Source of the DNA: DASXTW01 sp036505215
GTDB taxonomy: Bacteria; Actinomycetota; UBA4738
NCBI GenBank assembly: GCA_036505215.1
Contig: DASXTW010000142.1
Coordinates: 1-7,533 of the forward strand
Direction of reading: 5' to 3'
Length of the DNA: 7,533 bases
Shown here: positions 1-5,593 of the stretch, in pieces
Numbering within the stretch: the stretch's first letter is position 1
Layout of the letters: each line of letters begins with the position of its first letter
Notes under the pieces: generated by a model
Told to the model about the DNA's origin: nothing
The model's database searches: none
The model's input: only the letters and a program-made list of their open reading frames with translations
Position numbers and translations under genes: made by a program

Positions 1-473
1 TCTCGCTTGGAGAACCGCCCCAGGACATAGTCGACGTTCTCCCAGCGGCCGATCGGGCGGCCGATGCCGATCCTCACCCGGTAGAAGTCGGCCGACCGGA
101 ACGCCTCGACCATCGAATCCAGGCCGTGGTGCCCGGCCGTGCTCCCTCCGTGCTTCACACGGAGAGCCCCGAAGGCCAGGTCGATCTCGTCGTGGCAGGC
201 GACCACCCTGTCCACGGGCACTCCTCGCTTCCGAGCGAACGAGGCGATCGGAGGGCCGCTCACGTTCATGAAGGTGCCGGGCGCGGTGAGGAGGAGTGGG
301 ACGTCCCCGTGTCGCGCCTCGGCCACCAACAAGGGGAGCATCCTGGCCTTCTTGAACCGTGCGTTCAGTCTCTCGGCCAGGCGCTCGGACACCATTGCCC
401 CGACGTTGTGACGCGTCCGAGCGTATTCTTTCCCCGGGTTGCCGAGCCCGGCGACGAGCCAGGGGTCGGCCAA
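1..473 (-). CDS. pth: Peptidyl-tRNA hydrolase, 3' part cut off by the window edge
   Basis: Cytosolic enzyme that hydrolyses the ester bond between peptide and tRNA in peptidyl-tRNAs dropped from stalled ribosomes, so the tRNA can be reused. The minus strand reads about 157 codons open to position 1, and the last 30-40 residues expected for the family lie outside the window. Visible family motifs are GLGNPG near residues 9-14 (Asn that binds the substrate), RTRHNVG (catalytic His), GTFMNVSG (Asn that binds the tRNA end), HDEIDL (catalytic Asp region), a GHHGL segment, and RIGIGRP. The best start is TTG at 473-471: it follows the rplY stop after only 3 nt and places GLGNPG at the usual distance from the N-terminus. 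A GAGAG stretch in the end of rplY could be a weak ribosome site. It is probably cotranscribed with rplY, as ctc and pth are adjacent in Bacillus. Odd point: the usual GHNG has His in place of Asn. Confidence 0.95.
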   Translation of the reverse strand, partial: MADPWLVAGLGNPGKEYARTRHNVGAMVSERLAERLNARFKKARMLPLLVAEARHGDVPLLLTAPGTFMNVSGPPIASFARKRGVPVDRVVACHDEIDLAFGALRVKHGGSTAGHHGLDSMVEAFRSADFYRVRIGIGRPIGRWENVDYVLGRFSKR

Positions 474-476
474 GGC

Positions 477-1157
477 CTAGCTCTCGGGAGACTCGCCGCC
501 CTCTTGCGCGGCCTCCCCGCCTTCGGCTCCCTCGGCGCCAGCCGCAGCCTCCGCGGCCGCAGCCTCCTCCTCGACCTCGGCCGCGACCTCCTCCTCCACG
601 CGAAGGACTTGTGGAGGCACCACGGAGACGATGACCTCATCGAGGGACGTGAGCAGGGTCAGGTTGTCGGGAATGTGCAGATCGGCCACCTTCAACGACT
701 CGTTGATCCCGAGACCGGCGATGTCGGCGTCGATCGAGGTGGGGACGTCTTGAGGGAAGCACTCCAGGTGGAGGTTCCACAGGTGGTGTTCGACAACGCC
801 ACCCTCCTTCACACCGTGGGACTCGCCGACGAGATGGATCGGCACCTCCACGCCGATCTTCTCGTCACGCTTGATCCGGAGGAAGTCGACGTGGATGAAC
901 AGGCCCCGGATGTGGTCCCGCTGCACCTCGCGGGGCATGGCCAGGAAGCTGTCCGAATTCACCCGCATGTCCACCAGCACATTCATCCCCGCGTCCGTGT
1001 GCAGGAGATGAAAGAGCTCCTTGGCATCGATGCTCACGTGGAGCGGCTGGACGCCCTGGCCGTAGACGACGGCCGGGACCCGGCCCCCCGCTCGGATCTT
1101 GCGAGCGGCCCCTTTGCCAGTGTGAGGGCGGGCGTCTGCCTTCAATTTGCGTTCCAT
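477..1157 (-). CDS. rplY: 50S ribosomal protein L25/CTC family, with acidic C-terminal tail
   Basis: Ribosomal protein of the large subunit that binds 5S rRNA. The long form is called CTC or TL5 and is linked to general stress in Bacillus. The 226-residue product has an N-terminal L25 domain (about 1-95) with GKGAARKIRAGGRVPAVVYG and later VQRDHIRGLFIHVDF. A second TL5-type beta domain follows (about 96-185), ending near IVSVVPPQVLRV. The last 40 residues are low-complexity Glu/Ala/Gly, a tail seen in many actinobacterial L25 proteins. The ATG is supported by GGGAGGAA a few bases upstream. The gene stands 3 nt before pth in the same direction. A TACAAT -10 element lies about 70 bp upstream, so rplY-pth is likely transcribed from its own promoter rather than only by read-through from prs, from which the CHRD gene separates it. 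Confidence 0.96.
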   Translation of the reverse strand: MERKLKADARPHTGKGAARKIRAGGRVPAVVYGQGVQPLHVSIDAKELFHLLHTDAGMNVLVDMRVNSDSFLAMPREVQRDHIRGLFIHVDFLRIKRDEKIGVEVPIHLVGESHGVKEGGVVEHHLWNLHLECFPQDVPTSIDADIAGLGINESLKVADLHIPDNLTLLTSLDEVIVSVVPPQVLRVEEEVAAEVEEEAAAAEAAAGAEGAEGGEAAQEGGESPES

Positions 1158-1224
1158 GGGTTCCTCCCGGATCAGGCCTCGCGGCGGGGCTCGAGCCGAG
1201 CCGATCCTCCGCCGACCGCCAGAG

Positions 1225-1230
1225 ATTGTA
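1225..1230 (-). promoter_or_regulatory. Candidate -10 element for rplY-pth
   Basis: The minus strand reads TACAAT here, one base from the TATAAT consensus, in a gene-free divergent region (1158-1398). It would start transcription near 1218 and give a leader of about 60 nt before the rplY ATG. No good -35 match is found 16-18 nt further upstream, so it would be a -10-dominated or activated promoter. The inferred leader also contains a 10-bp palindrome, GGCTCGAGCC at 1188-1197, which could fold but has no known role. Confidence 0.4.
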
Positions 1231-1398
1231 CCGAGGCTGCCCGGCTCAGGCCCGTTCCGTAGGGATCGTCACCCGTTTGGCCCGTCTGATGCGTACCAAA
1301 TATCCCCCGAGAGGTTGATGCGAACCAGGGCGACCCCGGTGCACTGTCGGTGGGCTTCGGGGGGCACGAGCCGGGAGAGATCCCGCGAGGAGGTAGCC

Positions 1399-1911
1399 AT
1401 GGCCCCAGAAGAGCCCCTGGAAATCGCTGAAGACCCGAACGCCATCTCCAGGCGACGCTTGATCAAGCGGCTCGGAGCAGGGGCCGCAGTAGCCTGGACA
1501 GCCCCGGTCTTGCTCAGCGTCAAGGTCCCTGCCTTCGCTCAGTCGCCTTCCTGCCACCTCGTGACGAAGATGGACGGGTCGCAGGAGACGCCGCCGAACG
1601 GCTCCCCGGGAACAGGCACGGCCGACTTCGTCCGGACAGCTCCGAACGAATTGACCTACACGTATACCTGGCAAGATCTGGTGGGCACCGCAACCGCTGC
1701 TCACATCCACAAGGCGCCGCCGGGAGTGGCGGGACCCATCGTGGTGCCGCTGAGCCCTCCATCGGGCCACAGCGGATCAGTGAGTGACAAGGCGATGGCG
1801 GACCCTGCGCTCCTGGACGACATCTGCGCGCATCCGGGTGACTACTACGTCAACGTCCACAGCGACGTGTACCCGGGAGGCGAAATCCGAGGCCAGCTCC
1901 AGGGAGCATAG
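1399..1911 (+). CDS. Secreted CHRD-domain protein with twin-arginine signal
   Basis: Small exported protein of 170 residues with a CHRD domain, a beta-rich module first noted in chordin and common in bacterial secreted proteins; its biochemical role is not established. Residues 17-23 read SRRRLIK, which fits the Tat consensus S-R-R-x-hydrophobic-hydrophobic-K. A hydrophobic stretch and an A-F-A site follow, so cleavage after residue 47 is likely. CHRD features are SQETPP (about 61-66), AHIHKAPPG (101-109) and YYVNVHSDVYPGGEIRGQL (149-167). The mature part has only two cysteines (52 and 143), which could form one disulfide, consistent with folding before or after Tat export. The open frame extends back to 1147, but the ATG at 1399 has AGGAGGT 4 nt upstream and gives a normal Tat signal, so it is chosen. 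It is the only protein gene on the plus strand and sits between prs and rplY, which are usually close neighbours. Function in this organism is unknown; family assignment is firm. Confidence 0.9.
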   Translation: MAPEEPLEIAEDPNAISRRRLIKRLGAGAAVAWTAPVLLSVKVPAFAQSPSCHLVTKMDGSQETPPNGSPGTGTADFVRTAPNELTYTYTWQDLVGTATAAHIHKAPPGVAGPIVVPLSPPSGHSGSVSDKAMADPALLDDICAHPGDYYVNVHSDVYPGGEIRGQLQGA

Positions 1912-1933
1912 GCAGCGTCAGCCCGCGCGGCCG

Positions 1934-1950
1934 AGCCCTCTCTCAGGGCT
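1934..1950. terminator. Possible bidirectional terminator hairpin between the convergent CHRD and prs genes
   Basis: AGCCCT (1934-1939) and AGGGCT (1945-1950) form a perfect 6-bp stem with a 5-nt loop. It lies in the 31-nt gap between the convergent CHRD and prs stop codons and overlaps the prs stop. The position fits transcription termination from either side. There is no T-run on either strand and the stem is short, so this is a weak call. Confidence 0.3.
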
Positions 1951-2950
1951 GGTTCTCGCCGTGGAAGATCTCCGAGACCGACTCGTCCTCGAACACGGCC
2001 TGCAGCGCGGAGGCGACGATGGGAGCGATCGACAGGACGGTCAGCCGGTCGCCCATCACCTGCTGCTTCTCCTCGGGCACGGGCAGCGTGTTGGTGACCA
2101 CGACCTGCTTGATGGGCGCTTCGACGAGAGTCTGAACGGCCTTGCCCGACAGCACCGGGTGCGTCGCGGCAGCGTAGATCTCCGCCGCGCCTTCGTCTGC
2201 CAGAGCCCTGGCACCGGCCGCCACCGTGCCCCCTGTATCGATCATGTCGTCGATCAGGATGCAGGCCTGCCCCCGGACGTCGCCCTCGACGACCATCCCT
2301 TCGATCTTGTGGGCCTCGTGGCGTGACCGGCGCTTGTAGATATAGGCCATCTGCGCGTCGAGGAGCTCACGAAGCCGCTCGGCCACCTTGATCCGCCCGG
2401 CGTCCGGCGACACCACGACCAGGTCGTCACCCGACAGCTTCAGGTCCTTCTCCAGGTAGTCGGCCAGAAGGGGAAGGGCGGTGAGGTGATCGACAGGGAA
2501 GTCGAAGAACCCCTGGATCTGTCCAGAGTGCAGGTCCACAGAAACGACCCGGTCTGCCCCCGCCACCGTGAGGAGGTCCGCCACCAGCCGGCCCGAGATC
2601 GGTTCCCGGGCAAGAGCTTTCTTGTCCTGGCGCGAGTATCCGTAGTAAGGGATCACCGCGGTGATGCGTTTCGCCGAGGCCCGCTTCAGCGCGTCCAGCA
2701 TGATGAGCTGCTCCATGATGGCCTCGTTGATGGGGTAGGCGTGGGTCTGGATGAGGAAGACGTCGGTCCCCCGTACGCTCTCGTTCGCGCGGAAGTAAAT
2801 CTCTCCCGAGGCGAACCGCGACAACCTCGCCTCGCACAGGTTGATCCCGAGGTGCCTGGCGATCTCTTCGGCGAGCTCGGGATGAGCGGTACCCGCGAAG
2901 ACCATCATCCGCTTCCGCGTGATGATCTCTCGGGCGGGCGACTCAGCCAC
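1943..2950 (-). CDS. prs: Ribose-phosphate pyrophosphokinase (PRPP synthetase)
   Basis: Cytosolic enzyme that transfers pyrophosphate from ATP to ribose-5-phosphate. The product PRPP feeds purine, pyrimidine, His, Trp and NAD synthesis. The 335-residue product is close to the usual length. From the chosen start, it shows FASGEIYFRANESVRG, then DLHSGQIQGFFDF (about 139-151), SPDAGR (181-186), a KRR motif (206-208) carrying the catalytic Lys/Arg of the flexible loop, and the PRPP-binding signature ILIDDMIDTGGT (231-242). All indicate an active class I enzyme. The start is GTG at 2950-2948, preceded by GGAGGGAGG 5 nt away. A longer frame to 3019 exists but would overlap glmU by 77 nt without need. 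The GTG overlaps the glmU stop as GTGGCTGA (8 nt), so prs is probably translationally coupled to glmU. The glmU-prs pair is conserved across Gram-positives. Confidence 0.97.
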   Translation of the reverse strand: MAESPAREIITRKRMMVFAGTAHPELAEEIARHLGINLCEARLSRFASGEIYFRANESVRGTDVFLIQTHAYPINEAIMEQLIMLDALKRASAKRITAVIPYYGYSRQDKKALAREPISGRLVADLLTVAGADRVVSVDLHSGQIQGFFDFPVDHLTALPLLADYLEKDLKLSGDDLVVVSPDAGRIKVAERLRELLDAQMAYIYKRRSRHEAHKIEGMVVEGDVRGQACILIDDMIDTGGTVAAGARALADEGAAEIYAAATHPVLSGKAVQTLVEAPIKQVVVTNTLPVPEEKQQVMGDRLTVLSIAPIVASALQAVFEDESVSEIFHGENQP

Positions 2951-4409
2951 GACGGCCTCCCTCCTTCGACTCTGTTCGCTTCCCGGCGGCCTTCCCCTTC
3001 CGCCGGGTCCGTGCGGCACGCTTTCGCTCGTCGTACCCGAGGACGGTTCGCTGCTCCGACCTCTCGATGGCGAGCGCTCCGGCCGGCACGTCCCTGGTGA
3101 TCACGGAGCCTGCGCCGGTCCAGGCTCGCTTCCCCACCCTCACCGGCGCGATGAACATCGTATCCGAGCCGACGTGGACCTCGTCGCCGATGACGGTGGC
3201 GTGCTTGTCGAACCCGTCATAGTTTGCCGTGATGGTTCCAGCGCCGATGTTCACGTCCCGCCCCAACGTCGCGTCGCCGACATAGGAAAGATGCGGCACC
3301 TTGCTGCCCTTGCCGACCCGGCTGGCCTTGATCTCCACGAAGGTCCCGGCCTTCGCTCCCTCGTCGAGCACCGTGCCCGGCCGGATGCTGGCGAAGGGTC
3401 CCACATGGGCCCGCGCCCCGACCCGAGCCTGCCGGACTTCGGCGAACGTGACCTCGGCCTCGTCGCCCACGGTTGAGTCGACGATCCGGACGTAGGGTCC
3501 GATGCGACAACCCGCACCGACCCGGGTGCGGCCATGGAGAAACGTCGAAGGCTGGATCACCGTGTCCGAGCCGATCCGGACGTCCGAATCGACGTACGCA
3601 GTGTCAGGATCGATGAAGGTCACGCCGTTGGCCAGGTGCCGCTCGAGGATTCGTCGCCGCATGACACGGCTCGCGGCAGCGAGTCCGCCCCGCGAGTTGA
3701 GACCCATCGCTCCCCCCCAGTCGATTGGAACGGCCGTCACCCGCTCACCCTTCTCCAGCAGGATGGAGATGACGTCGGGGAGGTAGTACTCTCGCTGCCG
3801 GTTCTCCCTGCCTACCGTGGGGAGGGCGCGGTACAGGTCCTCTCGGCGCAACAGATACACCAAGGTTGAGACTTCCTTGATCTTTCGAAGCTGGGCAGAC
3901 GCGTCCGCCGTCTCTTCCGGGGTGAATCGGATGAGTCGATTTCCTTCGCGCACGACACGGGCGTAGCCACGGGGGTCGTCGACTTCGGTGACAAGGATCG
4001 AGGCCGCCGCACCGGTCCTGCCATGGGCTCGCCGCAGCGCGCGGACGTCGTCGCCATCGATAAGAGGATCGTCGCCCGGCAAGACCAGGACGTCATCGGC
4101 GCCCCCCACGGCCTCCTCGGCGGCGAGCACCGCGTGCCCCGTGCCGAGCGGTTGCCCCTGATCCACGAACATCGGTTCAGGGATGATCCGCCAGCTACGC
4201 ACGGCCTCCTCGACGAGTTCCTTGCCGTGGCCGACCACCACGGCAATGGAAATCGGCCGGGCCGCCATCGCTGCCTTCAGGACGTACCAGAGCGAGGGGC
4301 GCCCGCACACCTCGTATAGCACCTTGGGCGTGCCGGAACGCATCCGCTTGCCTTTGCCGGCGGCGAGCACCACCGCAGCGGTGCTTCGGGGAGGTTGTCG
4401 AGTCGCCAA
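2943..4409 (-). CDS. glmU: Bifunctional GlmU: GlcN-1-P acetyltransferase / GlcNAc-1-P uridyltransferase
   Basis: Makes UDP-GlcNAc in two steps for peptidoglycan and wall polymers: the C-terminal half acetylates GlcN-1-P, the N-terminal half adds UMP. The N-terminal Rossmann domain has LAAGKGKRM with PKVL (15-31), QPLGTGHAV, GDDPLID (112-118, metal-binding Asp) and GLNSR. From about residue 264 hexapeptide repeats build a left-handed beta helix. Acetyltransferase residues are present in FVEIKASR, VPHLSYVGD (catalytic His about 373), NIGAGTIT and NYDG. Length is 488 with the TTG start at 4409-4407; GGAAGGA lies 11 nt upstream. The frame is open to an ATG at 4577, but that extension is Pro/Gly-rich, covers the likely promoter and is unlike GlmU. 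Two oddities: Ser replaces the usual Asn in the EVN(T/S)G segment of the sugar site, and the last 29 residues form a Lys/Arg-rich tail. The enzyme call is firm; the exact start is fairly sure. Confidence 0.95.
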   Translation of the reverse strand: MATRQPPRSTAAVVLAAGKGKRMRSGTPKVLYEVCGRPSLWYVLKAAMAARPISIAVVVGHGKELVEEAVRSWRIIPEPMFVDQGQPLGTGHAVLAAEEAVGGADDVLVLPGDDPLIDGDDVRALRRAHGRTGAAASILVTEVDDPRGYARVVREGNRLIRFTPEETADASAQLRKIKEVSTLVYLLRREDLYRALPTVGRENRQREYYLPDVISILLEKGERVTAVPIDWGGAMGLNSRGGLAAASRVMRRRILERHLANGVTFIDPDTAYVDSDVRIGSDTVIQPSTFLHGRTRVGAGCRIGPYVRIVDSTVGDEAEVTFAEVRQARVGARAHVGPFASIRPGTVLDEGAKAGTFVEIKASRVGKGSKVPHLSYVGDATLGRDVNIGAGTITANYDGFDKHATVIGDEVHVGSDTMFIAPVRVGKRAWTGAGSVITRDVPAGALAIERSEQRTVLGYDERKRAARTRRKGKAAGKRTESKEGGRRG

Positions 4410-4503
4410 AACGGCCCGTGTCCTTCCGATCGGCTGCAGGCTCGGGTCGAGCCCCTTTCTACCGGCGGCAGCGGGGGAATCGCAAGGACCGCCGACGCCA
4501 TCG

Positions 4504-4512
4504 ATTATCCCA
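4504..4512 (-). promoter_or_regulatory. Candidate extended -10 promoter for glmU-prs
   Basis: The minus strand reads TGGGATAAT: a TGn extension followed by GATAAT, one base from TATAAT. It would start transcription near 4497, giving a leader of about 88 nt before the glmU TTG. A second, weaker possibility lies downstream: TTGCGA (plus 4480-4485) and TAGAAA (plus 4456-4461) separated by 18 nt. Either would give glmU-prs its own promoter after the plus-strand tRNA gene. Confidence 0.4.
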
Positions 4513-4570
4513 TCCGCGGTCGCCGGCCCCGGCGTTTCTCGCGGCTCGCCCGGCGGCTGCCCCGTGGTAG

Positions 4571-4600
4571 GTGCCATCGAGGCTGGCCGGGCGGTATCGT
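4571..4600 (+). promoter_or_regulatory. Candidate promoter for tRNA-Gln
   Basis: On the plus strand GTGCCA (4571-4576, 4 of 6 matches to TTGACA) and TATCGT (4595-4600, 4 of 6 to TATAAT) are separated by 18 nt. The expected start near 4607 would leave a 5' leader of about 14 nt before the tRNA. The rest of the 4410-4570 stretch carries the glmU leader and its promoter on the other strand. Matches are modest, so this is a positional inference. Confidence 0.33.
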
Positions 4601-4620
4601 GGCGACGGCTGCAAGCTCAC

Positions 4621-4692
4621 TGGCCCTTCGTCCAATTGGCAGGACGCCGGGTTTTGGTCCCGGAAATCCGCGTTCGAGTCGCGGGGGGCCAG
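4621..4692 (+). tRNA. tRNA-Gln, anticodon UUG
   Basis: A complete 72-nt cloverleaf can be drawn. The acceptor stem pairs 4621-4627 with 4685-4691 (one T-G wobble). The D stem pairs GTCC with GGAC around an AATTGGCA loop. The anticodon stem pairs CCGGG with CCCGG around the loop TTTTGGT, giving anticodon TTG, which reads CAA/CAG. A 4-nt variable loop precedes the T stem CCGCG/CGCGG with loop TTCGAGT. The U1-A72 pair and discriminator G73 are typical of bacterial tRNA-Gln. In bacteria without GlnRS this tRNA is first charged with Glu and then amidated by GatCAB; whether that applies here cannot be seen. The 3' CCA is not encoded (CCT follows), so it must be added after transcription. It lies on the strand opposite to glmU and ispE. 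Confidence 0.97.
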
Positions 4693-4696
4693 CCTC

Positions 4697-5593
4697 TCAA
4701 CTTCCGCGATCGCCACTCGCTGTGCGGACCAATCGGGTGTCCAGCCCCTCCGGCGGCTCGAAGCCTCCATCGGCCGGGATGAGGGCGGCCAACGTCGGCC
4801 CGCTCCCGCACATCACCACTCCTGCCCCCGCCTTCAGGAGCCGTTCCTTGGCCTCGCCGATGGCCGGGTGCCGCCGTATGACGGCGGCTTCGAGGTCGTT
4901 GTAGAGCAGGCTCGCCAGGGCGGCAGAGTCGCCATACCGGGTGGCGGCCAGGAGGGGTCCGGGATCCGGCCCGGTGTGTTCGCCCTCCTCGTCCCACCAT
5001 CGGAAAGCGTCCGCCGTGGACACACCGAACCGGAACGTGGTCAGTGCAAGCGTCATGCTCGGCAACGAGACGGGCTCGACGCGTTCGCCTCTTCCTCGGG
5101 CCACCACGGCCCCACCGACGAGGAGGGCGGGGACGTCAGATCCCACCGTCTCTCCAACTTCCCTGAGGGCGTCGTCGTCCAGGTGACACCCCCACAGGTC
5201 GTTCAGGGCTCGGAGGGTCGCGGCGGCGTCGGCGCTTCCACCGCCGAGCCCGGCCGCTGCCGGCACCCGTTTCTCCAGCGTGATGTCCGCGAATCCGCGC
5301 GCGCCCGCGCCGTCGGCCAGGGACCGGGCGGCCTTCAGAACCAAGTTCGACTCGTCCAGGGGGACACCGTGGACAAGCCCCGGATCGCCCGTCACTTCGA
5401 GGGAGAGCGCGAGGGTACGGAACTCGGCGGGATCGGAGTGGGCGTGGATCTCCAGCTGGTCGGCGAGATCGATCGGGACGATCAGGGTCTCCAGCTCGTG
5501 GTAACCGTCGGGTCGCCGGCCGAGTACTCGGAGGAACAGATTCACTTTGGCCCGAGCTTGCACCCTGACGGTGTCGGGAACCCGGCCGATCAT
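4697..5593 (-). CDS. ispE: 4-diphosphocytidyl-2-C-methyl-D-erythritol kinase
   Basis: GHMP-family kinase that phosphorylates CDP-methylerythritol at the 2-hydroxyl, the fourth enzyme of the MEP (non-mevalonate) isoprenoid pathway. That pathway supplies the undecaprenyl carrier and quinones. The 298-residue product has the usual length. Motifs in order are AKVNLFLRVLGRRPDGYHEL (15-34, with catalytic Lys16), the ATP-binding PAAAGLGGGSADAA (111-124), GSDVPALLVGG (151-161, catalytic Asp153) and the C-terminal glycine loop CGSGPTLAAL (262-271). The ATG at 5593-5591 overlaps the rsmA stop as ATGA, a classic coupled-translation junction; there is no strong ribosome site, which fits coupling. A longer in-frame stretch upstream to 5815 lies inside rsmA and is not needed. 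Its stop lies 4 nt from the tRNA-Gln 3' end on the other strand, so no dedicated terminator fits between them. Confidence 0.96.
   Translation of the reverse strand: MIGRVPDTVRVQARAKVNLFLRVLGRRPDGYHELETLIVPIDLADQLEIHAHSDPAEFRTLALSLEVTGDPGLVHGVPLDESNLVLKAARSLADGAGARGFADITLEKRVPAAAGLGGGSADAAATLRALNDLWGCHLDDDALREVGETVGSDVPALLVGGAVVARGRGERVEPVSLPSMTLALTTFRFGVSTADAFRWWDEEGEHTGPDPGPLLAATRYGDSAALASLLYNDLEAAVIRRHPAIGEAKERLLKAGAGVVMCGSGPTLAALIPADGGFEPPEGLDTRLVRTASGDRGS

Noticed and set aside
1188..1197. 10-bp palindrome GGCTCGAGCC in the rplY leader
   Set aside because: Short and GC-rich; such palindromes are frequent by chance at this base composition and it has no partner copies.
126..1262. 378-codon open frame on the plus strand opposite pth and rplY
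   Set aside because: It mirrors rplY and pth codons in GC-rich DNA, has no recognisable domain or ribosome site, and its composition is typical of an antisense shadow.
1147..1398. N-terminal extension of the CHRD gene
   Set aside because: The extension covers the divergent promoter region and would bury the Tat signal 84 residues inside the protein. AGGAGGT right before the 1399 ATG decides the start.
4410..4577. N-terminal extension of GlmU by 56 residues
   Set aside because: Low-complexity Pro/Gly-rich, not part of the GlmU fold, and overlaps the best promoter candidate. TTG at 4409 gives the family length.
4693..4760. Intrinsic terminator after tRNA-Gln
   Set aside because: No GC-rich stem followed by a T-run is visible on the plus strand.
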